Source: an uncultured Roseovarius sp.
Lineage (GTDB): Bacteria; Pseudomonadota; Alphaproteobacteria; Rhodobacterales; Rhodobacteraceae
DNA: 64,000 nucleotides
Reading direction: 5' to 3'
NCBI GenBank assembly: GCA_947499555.1
Contig: CANMOU010000001.1
Location: 558,001-622,000 of the forward strand
A program made the position numbers and the translations under genes. Under the pieces are notes generated by a model. The model was given only the letters and a program-made list of their open reading frames with translations. It was not told the origin of the DNA and made no database searches. Positions 1 to 8,999 of the stretch are shown in pieces; within the stretch, counting starts at the first letter, position 1, and each line of letters starts with the position of its first letter.

Positions 1-574
1 TGAATGCCCGTCCGGCGACCGCAACAGGAAAGAGCGCGGTATTGAAGTAGAATCCGTGCTCCATTCTGAGACCGGCCCGATCTGCGACCTCTTGAAGGTG
101 CCCGCGCGTATAGCGGCGGAAGTGGTGATGGCGCTCATCATGACGCGACCACAGCCATGGAAAGGCCGGCACGGTCATGACGATGCGCCCCTTCGGTGTC
201 AGTTTTTCACCCAGTTGGCGCAGCGATGCCTCGTCTTCTTCCACATGCTCCAGCACATCAAAAAGACCGATCAGGTCAAACTGCTCGGCCTCGAATGGCA
301 CAGCGTCTGGCAGCGCGCCTTCGGCGATGGCAAGGCCGCTTTTTTGCCCGGCCACACCGCGTGCATCTTGATCAAGCTCGAACGCGCGCACCTGGCCAAA
401 TTCCTGCAGCATCTGCAGATTGCCCCCAGTACCGCATCCCGCTTCAAGCAGGCGTGGTGCCTCTGGCAAACTGACGAGGCGGTCGATGACGGTGCTCAGG
501 ATCTGACGCCGTGCGGCAAACCACCAATGCACGTCTTCCTGTGCGGCCATCCGATCAAAAACGGCGCGATCCAT
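1..574 (-). CDS. Class I SAM-dependent methyltransferase (3' end outside window)
   Basis: The 191 visible residues carry the SAM-binding motif I LLEAGCGTGGN (about residues 42-52) and the later GLFDVLEHVEEDE segment with the acidic residue expected after strand 4. This is the Methyltransf_11/23 type. The start ATG overlaps the TAA of the upstream glycosyltransferase (TAATG), so the two are translationally coupled. A methyltransferase behind a polyprenyl-phosphate-type glycosyltransferase suggests glycolipid or cell-surface glycan modification, but the substrate cannot be read. The C-terminus lies beyond position 1, so full length is unknown. Confidence 0.88.
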   Translation of the reverse strand, partial: MDRAVFDRMAAQEDVHWWFAARRQILSTVIDRLVSLPEAPRLLEAGCGTGGNLQMLQEFGQVRAFELDQDARGVAGQKSGLAIAEGALPDAVPFEAEQFDLIGLFDVLEHVEEDEASLRQLGEKLTPKGRIVMTVPAFPWLWSRHDERHHHFRRYTRGHLQEVADRAGLRMEHGFYFNTALFPVAVAGRAF

Positions 575-1605
575 TATTTTTTCTCCTGTCCGAGATGAAC
601 CGAGCGCAGAACGTATAGGGGTCGCTCGCGCACTTCGGAATAGATCCGGCCGATATACTCGCCAAGGATGCCGATGGCGAAGAGGTTCAATCCGCCAAAG
701 AGCAGGATCAGGATCAGGGTCGACGCATAGCCGGGCACGTCGACGCCGACGATGAGTGTGCGGACGAAAATTGTGGTCGCATAGAGAAACGAAAGAATAG
801 CCAGGAACCCGCCTGTGTATGTCCAGATGCGCAAGGGTGCGGTGGTGGACGAGAAAATGCCATCCAGCGCGAAATTCCAAAGCCGCCAATAGGACCAGGC
901 GCTTGTCCCGGTCTCTCGTTTGGGCCGCTTGAACGTAACCTCTGCGGTCTCAAAGCCAACCCAGCTGAAAAGCGCCTTGTTGAAACGCACACGCTCTCCC
1001 ATGTCGCGCACCACCTCGACCACTTGTTTGTCGAGAAGCCGGAAGTCGCCGACATCGGCGGGAATGCTTTGTTCGGCCATGCGGTTGAAGATGCGGTAGA
1101 AGGCTCGCGCGGTCAGGCGCTTGAGCCAGCCGTCGTCAGACCGACAGCTGCGGCGCGCATTGACGACTTTTGCACCGCGCTCCCAATGGGTGAGCATCTC
1201 GGGGATCAATTCCGGCGGGTCCTGAAGATCAACATCGATGGGAATGCAGGCATCACCACGTGCATGGTCAATGCCCGCAGAAAGCGCGGCTTCCTTGCCA
1301 AAATTGCGAGAGAGATTCACAAGGCACAGCCGCGGGTTGGCTTGCATCCGGCTGCGGATTGCGAATTCCGTGGCATCGCGGCTGCCGTCATTCACAAAAA
1401 CAACCTCAAAGTCGTATTGTGCGGCCAGCGGTGCGAATACGGCTTCGATGCGGAGCAGAAATGGCTCGATGGCGTGCTGCTCATTGAAGACCGGCACGAC
1501 GAGAGAGACAAGCTTGCGCTTGTTGTGCGCACCTGCCGCTTTCCGCTCCGCGGGGGGCGCCTTTGTGCTGGCTGCCTCATTTGCCTTGCTAACCGCTTTG
1601 CCCAT
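574..1605 (-). CDS. Family 2 glycosyltransferase, DPM1/GtrB-like with two C-terminal membrane helices
   Basis: A 343-residue protein. After a charged, Ala/Lys-rich N-terminal extension of about 30 residues comes a GT-A domain: SLVVPVFNEQ, FVNDGSRD and DVDLQDPPELIP (nucleotide-sugar and metal-binding acidic cluster). Two hydrophobic helices follow, at about residues 258-285 and 293-320, ending in the GEYIGRIYSEV signature of GtrB/ArnC/DPM1-like enzymes that load a sugar onto undecaprenyl phosphate at the inner membrane. It is coupled to the downstream methyltransferase. No strong Shine-Dalgarno precedes the ATG, so the extension could be shorter than shown. The donor sugar is unknown. Confidence 0.92.
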   Translation of the reverse strand: MGKAVSKANEAASTKAPPAERKAAGAHNKRKLVSLVVPVFNEQHAIEPFLLRIEAVFAPLAAQYDFEVVFVNDGSRDATEFAIRSRMQANPRLCLVNLSRNFGKEAALSAGIDHARGDACIPIDVDLQDPPELIPEMLTHWERGAKVVNARRSCRSDDGWLKRLTARAFYRIFNRMAEQSIPADVGDFRLLDKQVVEVVRDMGERVRFNKALFSWVGFETAEVTFKRPKRETGTSAWSYWRLWNFALDGIFSSTTAPLRIWTYTGGFLAILSFLYATTIFVRTLIVGVDVPGYASTLILILLFGGLNLFAIGILGEYIGRIYSEVRERPLYVLRSVHLGQEKK

Positions 1606-2370
1606 CAGGTGTTACCCATTCCCATATGCCGACCAAAGGTCGTTCAGCGATGGGGTAGCGGGTAAGTCGGGCCAAATTTGGGCAATAATGCAGTGTTTCT
1701 CTGAGGAAATGCTCTAATTGGCGTTCGGGTCGTCGGGGATGGAAGTCAGGGCAGGGGACGTGAAAGATGGCGGGAATGTGTCATTGCCTGCCTTGATTCG
1801 TGTCTCTGGCGGGTCAATTGTTTCCTCCACGCGCTTGCTTTGGCTAAAAACACCTCATTGGTTCGGAAAGCTGATCAATCCTTGTGCAAAGCTCCAAGAT
1901 CATACGCGGGATTACGTTCAGTTGAGATTATACCCTTTTTGGAAACAGTTCTCGTCAGTGTGACGCCGAACTTTCAGGCAAAGTGCCACATTTCAGGCAT
2001 TCTGAATGAACCGCTCGAACTTGTTGTTCTCAATTCAGGGACAATTTCAAATCAAGGTTGTGCTCATGAAAGTTGTTCGCGGGCAGCACGCGGCGGAAGG
2101 GCACAAAGTTGACACTTTTCCGCCAGAATTCCCTTTCGCGCACAGAAAGATTTCTTTTTATTTAAATGAGGCCCGCCTGGGGGTGGTGTCTGCTCATCAA
2201 GGGAAAAGCGTCGGCGCATCATACTGGGGAGTATGCCGCCTGACGCGTCCCGGCTGTACTTGAGGGCCAAATCCGGGGCCTCTTTCGTATTTCGGTGTTC
2301 GGACCCGCATCGTCGCAGGGCTTGTTGAGAGTTTGCCGCTCTTTGCGAGTGGCGCGTGTTGGAGATGACG
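1606..2370. other. 765-base intergenic region without a convincing gene
   Basis: The short open frames here lack recognisable protein character or a good ribosome site. The region holds the promoters of the leftward glycosyltransferase operon and of the rightward Hint protein. A perfect 6-bp hairpin lies at 2220-2235 (CATACT, GGGG loop, AGTATG). A weaker GAGG/CCTC stem followed by T-rich sequence lies near 2262-2290. The left half is more AT-rich than the flanking genes. I see no RNA gene or mobile-element remnant. Confidence 0.5.
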
Positions 2371-4290
2371 ATGCCGAATAACTTCAATGACCCGTTTGCG
2401 GCAAACCTGGTTGGCTTGTGGGATTTCCTTTCATCGGATCCGGATGCTGATTCCGGCCTGGCCGATGGCATCGCGCAGGATGGCGAGTTCGAAGGCGACG
2501 CGTTTGCCTCGGGCGATGCGCTGCAGACCGATGGTCGTGGCGATTACTTCGATGTGAATGGCGGCAATGATGGTCCGTTTGATCTTACCGAAGGCAGCGT
2601 TGCGGTGCAGTTCACGCAGGATGCGCATGTCGGCACGTCTGATGATACTCTGGTCAACCGAGGTGAGTTTGCAGACCGCACCAGCGAAGGGTTCTTCAAC
2701 ATCGGGGTGACGCTTGGGGGAGCGGTCAATGTCCGTCACGTGGATGGCGGCGAAGATGTTCAAGCCAGCACCCCCGATGGGTTCTTCTCGCCCGGTGAAA
2801 CGGTCAAGGCGACCTATACCTGGTCCGAGGCCGAAGGCGGGCGTTTTCTGGTTGAGAACCTGACCACCGGCGAAAGCTATTCGGAAGACATAGACGTCAC
2901 CGGTCTGACCATGGAGATCGGCGACAATGACGATGAGTCCTGGACCTTCGGTGCGCGCGAGCGGGATGATGGACGGTATGATCATTTCTTCGACGGCTCG
3001 ATCGACTATGTCGCCGTCTACAACACCGATATTCTGGGTGAGCCTGACGGCGTTGTCAGCGGCAACGATGCGGGCAATCTGATTGATATCGACTATCTCG
3101 GCGACCCAGAGGGTGACCGGATCGACAATGCCGATGCGATTGCACCGGGGGCGGCGCCAGATGACGATGTGGTCGACGCGCTTGGCGGCGATGACACGGT
3201 GGCCGCTGGTGAGGGCGAGGATATCGTCTTTGGTGGCTCTGGGGATGACGAAGTGGATGGCGGCGAGGGTGACGACATCATCTTCGGTGACAGCACGCTT
3301 GGTGGTCCGGCGACCGAGGATGGCGACGATGATCTGAGTGGCGGCGCCGGCGATGACCAGATCTTCGGCGAAGGCGGTGATGACACGATCAGCGGTGGAG
3401 ATGGAAATGATCTGATCTCTGGCGGCGATGGAATTGATGAGCTGTCCGGCGGGGCGGATCGCGACACGTTCACGGATATCACTGCCGGTGACATTGTTGA
3501 TGGTGGCGAGACCACGACGTCTGGTGATCCCGCCGACGATTTTGACACACTCGATCTGACAGGTGCGGCCGAAGCCGAGAACCCGGGCGGCGGCCTGCGC
3601 GTGACCTTTACCTCTGCTGATCAGGAAGATGGCTTTGTCACCTTCCTTGATGCGGACGGTGTTGAAACCGGTCAGATGCAGTTCAGCAATATCGAGAATG
3701 TCATCCCGTGTTTTACGCCGGGCATGGTGATTGCGACGCCGACCGGCGAGCGGCCGGTCGAAGACTTGCGGGTCGGTGACAGGGTCATCACGCGCGACAA
3801 TGGCTTACAGGAAATCCGTTGGGTCGGTCGCCGGGACCTTTCGGCGCAAGAGTTGCGGCAAGGTCCGCACTTGAAACCTGTTCTGATCCGCGCAGGGTCT
3901 TTGGGGCACGGGCTGCCGGAACGGGACATGCTGGTCTCGCCGCAGCACCGCCTGCTTCTGGCGAGCGAGAAATCAACGCTGTACTTCGAAGAGAGAGAGG
4001 TGCTTGCCGCGGCCAAACATCTGACCCACAAATCTGGTGTCGACGTGGTCGAGGCGGCTGGCGTGAGCTATGTGCATTTTATGTTCGACCGCCACGAAGT
4101 GGTTCTGTCAAATGGGTCCTGGACAGAAAGTTTCCAGCCTGGCCAACAGGTTCTGGATGGCATGGGCCATGCGCAGCGAGATGAGATTTTCGACCTTTTC
4201 CCGGAATTGCAGGACATAACGGGCATCGAGGCCTACCAGGCTGCGCGCAAATCACTCAAGAAGCATGAGGCGCGGATTTTGGTCGAGTAA
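2371..4290 (+). CDS. Secreted RTX protein with LamG-like lectin domain and C-terminal Hint domain
   Basis: About 639 residues, very acidic. Residues about 5-220 look like a concanavalin/LamG-type lectin fold (NLVGLWDF at the start, SIDYVAVYNTDIL near the end). Residues about 260-375 contain RTX nonapeptides of the GGxGxDxI type that bind Ca2+. Residue Cys447 begins a hedgehog/intein (Hint_2) domain: CFTPGMVIATPTGERPVEDL, then VSPQHRLLL and YVHFMFDRHEVV. RTX repeats imply type I secretion. Hint domains normally cut or rearrange the peptide bond before the Cys. I chose the ATG at 2371 because GGAG lies 6 bases upstream; GTG 2356 and ATG 2365 are in-frame alternatives. A second Hint protein is at 52184-53359. 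Confidence 0.85.
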   Translation: MPNNFNDPFAANLVGLWDFLSSDPDADSGLADGIAQDGEFEGDAFASGDALQTDGRGDYFDVNGGNDGPFDLTEGSVAVQFTQDAHVGTSDDTLVNRGEFADRTSEGFFNIGVTLGGAVNVRHVDGGEDVQASTPDGFFSPGETVKATYTWSEAEGGRFLVENLTTGESYSEDIDVTGLTMEIGDNDDESWTFGARERDDGRYDHFFDGSIDYVAVYNTDILGEPDGVVSGNDAGNLIDIDYLGDPEGDRIDNADAIAPGAAPDDDVVDALGGDDTVAAGEGEDIVFGGSGDDEVDGGEGDDIIFGDSTLGGPATEDGDDDLSGGAGDDQIFGEGGDDTISGGDGNDLISGGDGIDELSGGADRDTFTDITAGDIVDGGETTTSGDPADDFDTLDLTGAAEAENPGGGLRVTFTSADQEDGFVTFLDADGVETGQMQFSNIENVIPCFTPGMVIATPTGERPVEDLRVGDRVITRDNGLQEIRWVGRRDLSAQELRQGPHLKPVLIRAGSLGHGLPERDMLVSPQHRLLLASEKSTLYFEEREVLAAAKHLTHKSGVDVVEAAGVSYVHFMFDRHEVVLSNGSWTESFQPGQQVLDGMGHAQRDEIFDLFPELQDITGIEAYQAARKSLKKHEARILVE

Positions 4291-4377
4291 GACGAATAAT
4301 GCAGCCAGCCGATCCGCTCGACGAGATCGGCCCACTCGAAATCGAAGACTGGGGGGTTATCGGTTTCGAGATCAGCG

Positions 4378-4399
4378 ATCCCGGCCACTGCGCCGGGAT
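4378..4399. terminator. GC-rich hairpin between convergent genes
   Basis: Perfect 8-bp stem ATCCCGGC/GCCGGGAT with a 6-base loop, in the gap between two convergent genes. A longer imperfect stem (CTCGAAATCG with CGGTTTCGAG) lies just before it at about 4335-4370. Neither is followed by a clear T-run, so termination is an inference from position. Confidence 0.35.
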
Positions 4400-4417
4400 T
4401 GCTTCGTTTCGGGCGCC

Positions 4418-5017
4418 TCATTCCGCACGCCATTTCTGCCAGGCCTCGGGTGTATCAAGATCTGTCGTGGCGTGCTCTCCGGGCAAAGGGCAGGGCAGGT
4501 AGCCTTCTGACTGAAGAATATCTTTGGCCCCGGCGTCGCCGCCAAGCGTTGAAAGCTGATCGAAAAGCCGGGCAGGCAGGATTGTGGGATGCCCCGGTTC
4601 TCCTGCCTGACTGGTGGCGCGAAAAATGGCATTGGGGTTGGCCTGATGCGCGGCCTGCAGCGCTCTGAGGTCCGCCGCGGTGACATCGGGCATGTCAGGC
4701 AAAAAGACCATAACCGCCTTTGCCGCTTTCAGCCGGGCCCAGCCGACGCCATGTCGGATCGAGGCGCTCAGGCCTTCTTCGGCGTCCGGGATCTTCTTGA
4801 GTGTCAAACTGGGATTGCACAGAGGCGCCAGAGCTTCCTTGCGGGCATGATGCATCATATCGCCCCGCAGGGTCACGAGAACAGGGATGTTCAGTTCGAG
4901 CGCCCGGCGGGTCTGCTGAGCGATCAGGGGAATATCATCAATCTTTTCAAGTAGCTTGTCCCGTCCGCGCATGCGTGTGGACGCACCGGCTGCAGGAATA
5001 AGAATGACAAGGCCCAT
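4418..5017 (-). CDS. MobA-like NTP transferase (MocA/CTP:molybdopterin cytidylyltransferase type)
   Basis: About 199 residues with the nucleotidyltransferase signature LIPAAGASTRMRGRDKLL at the N-terminus (G-x-G/R-x-R-K phosphate loop). FLPDMPDVTAADL matches the metal-binding acidic segment, and PGHPTILP is the usual MocA/MobA-like motif. These enzymes transfer CMP or GMP to molybdopterin, but no molybdoenzyme gene is adjacent, so the substrate is open. The start ATG at 5017 has AGGAAAG at the right distance; the in-frame ATG at 5035 does not. It lies 65 bases downstream of the DMGDH-like gene on the same strand and could be read from the same transcript. Confidence 0.83.
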   Translation of the reverse strand: MGLVILIPAAGASTRMRGRDKLLEKIDDIPLIAQQTRRALELNIPVLVTLRGDMMHHARKEALAPLCNPSLTLKKIPDAEEGLSASIRHGVGWARLKAAKAVMVFLPDMPDVTAADLRALQAAHQANPNAIFRATSQAGEPGHPTILPARLFDQLSTLGGDAGAKDILQSEGYLPCPLPGEHATTDLDTPEAWQKWRAE

Positions 5018-5082
5018 GTGGCTTTCCTGTCTCATACTAGGCCCGAGATTGACGCAGTGCGTCCGGGATCACAAGCGCGAGG

Positions 5083-7500
5083 TCATCCACGCATCCGAAG
5101 GCCGTCGGGATCGAAATAGGGCTGAGAGATAAGCCGCGCGGGGCGCATTTCACCCAGGATTTCGATTTCCGCGTCCAATCCATCCTGTACCAGGTCACGC
5201 GGTATAAGGGCCAACGCGATGGATTTATCCGCGTGATGAGAATAGCCGCCGGATGTGCAGAACCCCTGCACCTTGCCATTGATCCAAACCGGCTCATACC
5301 CGTGCACATCGGCATCAAGTGCGGCGACCTCGAAAGGCACTAGGCTTCGCGCCGCGCCCGTGCTGCGTTCTGCCTCAGCCGCCGCGCGGCCAATGAAATC
5401 GGCGTTCTTGGTGAAACTGATAAAGCGGTCCATGCCTGTCTCGCCGGGCGTGTAATCGGGTGAGAATTCATTGAGCCAAGAGCCAAAGAACCGATCCAGC
5501 CTGAGCGACATCATCGCGCGCATGCCGAAGGGTTTGAGGCCAAAGCTCTGGCCCTTCTCCCAAAGCACATTCCAGAGCGCGCGTTGTGCCATAGGATCGC
5601 AGTAAATCTCATAGCCCAGATCACCGGTGTAACTGACGCGTTGCACAAGACAATCCACCATGCCAACGGTGAGGTGACGGACGTCCATAAACCGCATCTG
5701 GCTGATGTCTGAGCGGATGCAGGATTGCAGAAGGTCGCGGGCCCTGGGACCTGCGATTTGAAACCCGTTGAGACGGTCGGAGATGTTTTCAACCTCAACA
5801 CCCTCGGCCTCGTTCTGCTGGAACCAGCGCATGTGATAGGCCTGCGCGCCATAGGAGGCGGTAAGCTGAAACGCTGTGTCGCTGAGGCAAGAGACCGTGA
5901 AATCTCCGATGAGCCGACCCTTGGGGGACAGCATCGGTGTCAAGCTCACGCGGCCTGGTTTAGGAATGCGACCAGCCATGATCCGGTCTAGCCAGACGCG
6001 CGCGTCCGGTCCCGTGACGAGATACTTGCCAAAGTTATGAACCTCATTGATTCCAACAATTTCCCGGACGGTCCTCACCTCGCGCGCCGTTGCCTCCCAC
6101 GCGTTTGAGCGGCGGAAACTTGGGGTTTCAAACCGTGGTTCATCGCCTTGGGCAAAGTAGTTCACAACCTCCAGTCCGAACTGGTGGCCCCAGACCGCCC
6201 CCATCTGGTCGAACACGTCATACATCGGCGTGGTACGGAACGGGCGCGCGGCGGGCAGTTCTTCGTTGGGATACGAGACCGAAAAGCGTTTCTGGTAGTT
6301 CTCAATGACCTTGGGTAGGGTGTAGCCTGCTGTGATCCAGTCTCCGTATCGAGCAACATCCATGGCTGAAACGTCACGCTCGCATTCGCCCTCGATCATC
6401 CATTGTGCCAGCATGAGGCCCACACCGCCACCCTGGCTGAATCCGGCCATGACGCCGCAGGCGGACCAGTAATTGCGCAAGCCTGGAACCGGCCCAACAA
6501 GTGGGTTGCCGTCAGGGGCAAAGGTGAAGGGGCCGTGGATGACGGATTTGACCCCGGCGCGCTCCAAGCAGGGGAAGCGTTTGTAAGCGAAATCAATGGA
6601 TTGTTCGATCTTGTCAAAATCATCGGGCAAGAGCTCATGTCCGAAATCCCAAGGCGTGCCATCAACTGACCACGCGCGACAGGGCTGTTCATAAAATCCG
6701 ATGCAAAGCCCGCGGCCTTCCTGCCGCAGATAGCTTTCCCCGGCGGGATCCATGACATGCGGGTGTTCGCCCCCTAAATCGATAATCTCCGCAATTTCAG
6801 GGACTTCCTCGGTGACAAGATACTGGTGCTCCATCGGGTAGATGGGCACATAGACACCAGCCATTGCGCCAACTTCGCGTGCCCAGAGACCGCCGGCATT
6901 GACGACATGCTCGGCGTGAATGGTGCCGCGTTCGGTGACGACATCCCAGCTTCCATCGGGATTCTGATTTGTTTCCATGACCTTACAATTGGTCAGGATC
7001 TTGGCCCCGCCCATGCGCGCGGCCTTGGCATAGGCATGGGTTGTGCCCGAGGGGTCAAGGTGACCATCCAGCGGATCATAAAGCGCGCCGAGGATACCGT
7101 CGGTGTTGGTAATGGGGGCGATCTTACGGATCTCATCGGGGCCGACGATCTCGGTTTCGAGCCCCATATAGCGGTGCTTGGCGCGCTCGGCGAGGAGCAT
7201 GTCGAACCGGTCCTTGTTGTCTGCCAAAGTCACGCCGCCCACGTGATGCAATCCGCAGGACATGCCGGTGATCTCTTCTAACTCCTTGTAAAGCTTGATC
7301 GTATAGCCCTGCAGAGCGGCCATGTTGGTATCGCCGTTGAGTGTATGAAACCCGCCTGCCGCGTGCCATGTGGACCCCGAGGTTAGCTCGGAGCGCTCAA
7401 TCAGCGTCACATCCGACCAGCCAAGCTTGGTCAGGTGATAGAGCACGCTGCACCCGACAACTCCGCCGCCGATCACGGCCACACGCGTGGTGGTTTTCAT
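5083..7500 (-). CDS. Dimethylglycine/sarcosine dehydrogenase-like FAD-GcvT protein (paralogue 1)
   Basis: An 805-residue flavoenzyme. The N-terminus has the dinucleotide fold VAVIGGGVVGCSVLYHL. The STWHAAGG segment places a His where related dimethylglycine dehydrogenases attach FAD covalently. The DAO domain (to about residue 370) is followed by the FAO_M linker, then a GcvT aminomethyltransferase-type folate domain (about 430-710, with SYTGDLGYEIYCDP) and a GcvT C-terminal barrel. The family oxidatively demethylates N-methylated glycines and passes the one-carbon unit to tetrahydrofolate. The ATG at 7500 has GGGAGAG upstream; an upstream start would add 15 unlikely residues. A close paralogue is at 9819-12251. 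The exact substrate is not readable. Confidence 0.92.
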   Translation of the reverse strand: MKTTTRVAVIGGGVVGCSVLYHLTKLGWSDVTLIERSELTSGSTWHAAGGFHTLNGDTNMAALQGYTIKLYKELEEITGMSCGLHHVGGVTLADNKDRFDMLLAERAKHRYMGLETEIVGPDEIRKIAPITNTDGILGALYDPLDGHLDPSGTTHAYAKAARMGGAKILTNCKVMETNQNPDGSWDVVTERGTIHAEHVVNAGGLWAREVGAMAGVYVPIYPMEHQYLVTEEVPEIAEIIDLGGEHPHVMDPAGESYLRQEGRGLCIGFYEQPCRAWSVDGTPWDFGHELLPDDFDKIEQSIDFAYKRFPCLERAGVKSVIHGPFTFAPDGNPLVGPVPGLRNYWSACGVMAGFSQGGGVGLMLAQWMIEGECERDVSAMDVARYGDWITAGYTLPKVIENYQKRFSVSYPNEELPAARPFRTTPMYDVFDQMGAVWGHQFGLEVVNYFAQGDEPRFETPSFRRSNAWEATAREVRTVREIVGINEVHNFGKYLVTGPDARVWLDRIMAGRIPKPGRVSLTPMLSPKGRLIGDFTVSCLSDTAFQLTASYGAQAYHMRWFQQNEAEGVEVENISDRLNGFQIAGPRARDLLQSCIRSDISQMRFMDVRHLTVGMVDCLVQRVSYTGDLGYEIYCDPMAQRALWNVLWEKGQSFGLKPFGMRAMMSLRLDRFFGSWLNEFSPDYTPGETGMDRFISFTKNADFIGRAAAEAERSTGAARSLVPFEVAALDADVHGYEPVWINGKVQGFCTSGGYSHHADKSIALALIPRDLVQDGLDAEIEILGEMRPARLISQPYFDPDGLRMRG

Positions 7501-7564
7501 GGGGCTCTCCCTTTGTCTGTTACATCCAAACTGTCGGGTTACCACCTTGAGGCATGTCCATTTG

Positions 7565-7579
7565 CGACAAGGATTGTCG
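7565..7579. promoter_or_regulatory. Inverted repeat CGACAA-GGA-TTGTCG upstream of DMGDH paralogue 1
   Basis: A perfect 6-bp inverted repeat with a 3-base spacer, inside TTTGCGACAAGGATTGTCGT, 65-79 bases before the start codon at 7500. Related TGCGAC/GTCGCA pairs occur at 9491-9518 and 9732-9753. This is a candidate operator; the cognate regulator is unknown. Confidence 0.45.
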
Positions 7580-7625
7580 TTTCTTTTGCCAGCCGCCGGA
7601 AGGACTGAAAAAGCAGGATTTAGAG

Positions 7626-7667
7626 CGTCGGTATCACGTCGGTATTACGTCGGTATTGCGTCGGTGC
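7626..7667. repeat. 11-bp tandem direct repeat, about 3.8 copies (CGTCGGTATYR)
   Basis: Units begin at 7626, 7637, 7648 and 7659: CGTCGGTATCA, CGTCGGTATTA, CGTCGGTATTG, then CGTCGGTGC. The 11-bp period is about one DNA helical turn, so all copies face the same side of the helix. The array lies between the stop codon at 7684 and the DMGDH paralogue 1 promoter, 126-167 bases upstream of that start. It looks like an array of regulator sites; it is too short for CRISPR and not coding. Confidence 0.8.
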
Positions 7668-7683
7668 GAAATCCGTCATCCGT

Positions 7684-8439
7684 TCATGAATTTGTTGCGT
7701 CCGTGCGGACCGCGTTGCCCAGTTCATCCGCCATTTGGCGCTGACGTTGAAAGCGCCGTCTTGCTTTCATGACGATCCGCCGCCGGAGGCAATGGGGCGT
7801 GTCGATCTGCTTGAGCAGCCGAAGCTTTTTCAGAAATGCCAGCCTTTGGCGTTTGCGAAAGCTTTCTTCGGAGTAGTTCTCCGGTTTGATCTCGGTGAGC
7901 TTCTCGGCCAGCCAATCGGAGTAGAACCCGTCCTTGACATCGCGATCTTCCAGCTTGCGCGCAAAGCCGATTTCTCGGCGAATGCAGATTTTTTCAATGC
8001 GGGTGCGGAACTTGGCACCGTCATAGCCAAACCCTGCGGCAAAGAGCCGTGCGTGGCAAAGCTCATGCACGATGCAAAGCGTGATGTCGTCGAGGTCATA
8101 GGTTTGCAGTGCTGTTGAGCCGATCACGCAGGCCTTGCGCTGAACCGAGTACCAGGCGGTCGAATAGTTGGTGGCGTCGGCAACGATGCCACCCGGCAAA
8201 AACCGTGGAATTTTGGCGAACGTGATAGGATCGATATCGGCGATCCGGTCAAGTGCGGCCTTGATCCGGCCCAGAGAGCCATCCGGCGCCCGGAAATGAA
8301 TGAGGAGGCGCACATCTCGGTATTCTGATGCGTCGTGCAGCATGTGCCAGGCGATGTTGCGTAGGGCGCGCTGCAGACCCCCGATCGCCCGCCGCAGCGG
8401 CGCGGTCACAAAGCCCAATATGGTCGGTTTTCGCTGCAT
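7684..8439 (-). CDS. Putative zinc-dependent protein with HELCH motif (SprT/metallopeptidase-like)
   Basis: About 251 residues, unrecognised by name. The centre carries CIVHELCHARLF, a HExxH zinc-peptidase motif, preceded by TAWYSVQRKACVIGSTAL. This arrangement resembles small SprT- or basic-secretory-protease-like proteins. The C-terminal third is highly basic with Lys/Arg-rich helices. No signal peptide is evident, so it is probably cytoplasmic. I prefer the ATG at 8439; a TTG at 8517 is open in frame but adds an implausible Cys/Arg-rich leader. A third zinc ligand is not obvious. It is transcribed toward the DMGDH paralogue 1 promoter region. Function is uncertain. Confidence 0.6.
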   Translation of the reverse strand: MQRKPTILGFVTAPLRRAIGGLQRALRNIAWHMLHDASEYRDVRLLIHFRAPDGSLGRIKAALDRIADIDPITFAKIPRFLPGGIVADATNYSTAWYSVQRKACVIGSTALQTYDLDDITLCIVHELCHARLFAAGFGYDGAKFRTRIEKICIRREIGFARKLEDRDVKDGFYSDWLAEKLTEIKPENYSEESFRKRQRLAFLKKLRLLKQIDTPHCLRRRIVMKARRRFQRQRQMADELGNAVRTDATNS

Positions 8440-8563
8440 CTGACATCGGTGTTGCCGCGGCGAAGAAGCGGCGCCGCATAGCCAGCTTAGCCCAAAATCG
8501 CGACAAGACTTGGACAATGCGGTGGCATTCGCTGTCCGATGGCAGCGTCCGGGAATGCGATGT

Positions 8564-8950
8564 TTATGCCATTCCGCGCGGTCCGCGTTGGATGAGCGGC
8601 ACGACCAAAAGACACCACCCCAAAACGCCCTGACTGTGTGCTGAGAGGTTCTGAGGGCCTTGGAACGTCAGGAATTGAAGAGGTTTGATCGGGCCTGGTG
8701 GCCAGCCGATGACCCATTGGTCGGGCAGGAATTCAAACAGGAGGTGATAGTACTGGTAGTAGATTTGCGGCGAGACCCAGACGAAGATCCAGAACAGCAG
8801 GAGCGATCCCAGGATGCGCGGCCAAAGGCGCGGGATGCGATACAAAAGGCGTGCGAGAAACAGAAACAGGATGAACAGCGTGGCGCTCAGGCACAAAAGC
8901 CCTGCGCGCCCCCAAAGGGAAAGATCAAAGAAAGAGTCTTGGGCGTACAT
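8564..8950 (-). CDS. Small integral membrane protein of unknown function
   Basis: About 128 residues, beginning MYAQDSFFDLSLWGRAGLL. Three hydrophobic segments are visible: about 12-32, about 43-60 (ILGSLLLFWIFVWVSPQIYY) and about 107-120 near the C-terminus. Aromatic residues (Trp, Tyr, Phe) are enriched at the segment ends. I recognise no family. A strong terminator at 9000-9024 separates it from the DM13 gene upstream, so it probably has its own promoter near 8960-8995. ATG 8950 is chosen over an upstream in-frame start at 9001, which lies inside the terminator. Confidence 0.6.
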   Translation of the reverse strand: MYAQDSFFDLSLWGRAGLLCLSATLFILFLFLARLLYRIPRLWPRILGSLLLFWIFVWVSPQIYYQYYHLLFEFLPDQWVIGWPPGPIKPLQFLTFQGPQNLSAHSQGVLGWCLLVVPLIQRGPRGMA

Positions 8951-8999
8951 GATCGGAACCTGTCGCAAAATTCCGCGATTGGAAATGCATAGGGGCAAC

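Noticed and set aside
1718-2263. Open plus-strand frames in the 1.6-2.4 kb gap
   Set aside because: Overlapping, compositionally unlike the genes, without ribosome sites or recognisable domains.
3093-3548. Ser/Pro-rich open frame opposite the RTX repeats
   Set aside because: Repetitive shadow of the GGxGxD repeats; no ribosome site.
7626-7667. CRISPR-like repeats
   Set aside because: Units are 11 bp with no spacers and no cas genes in the window.
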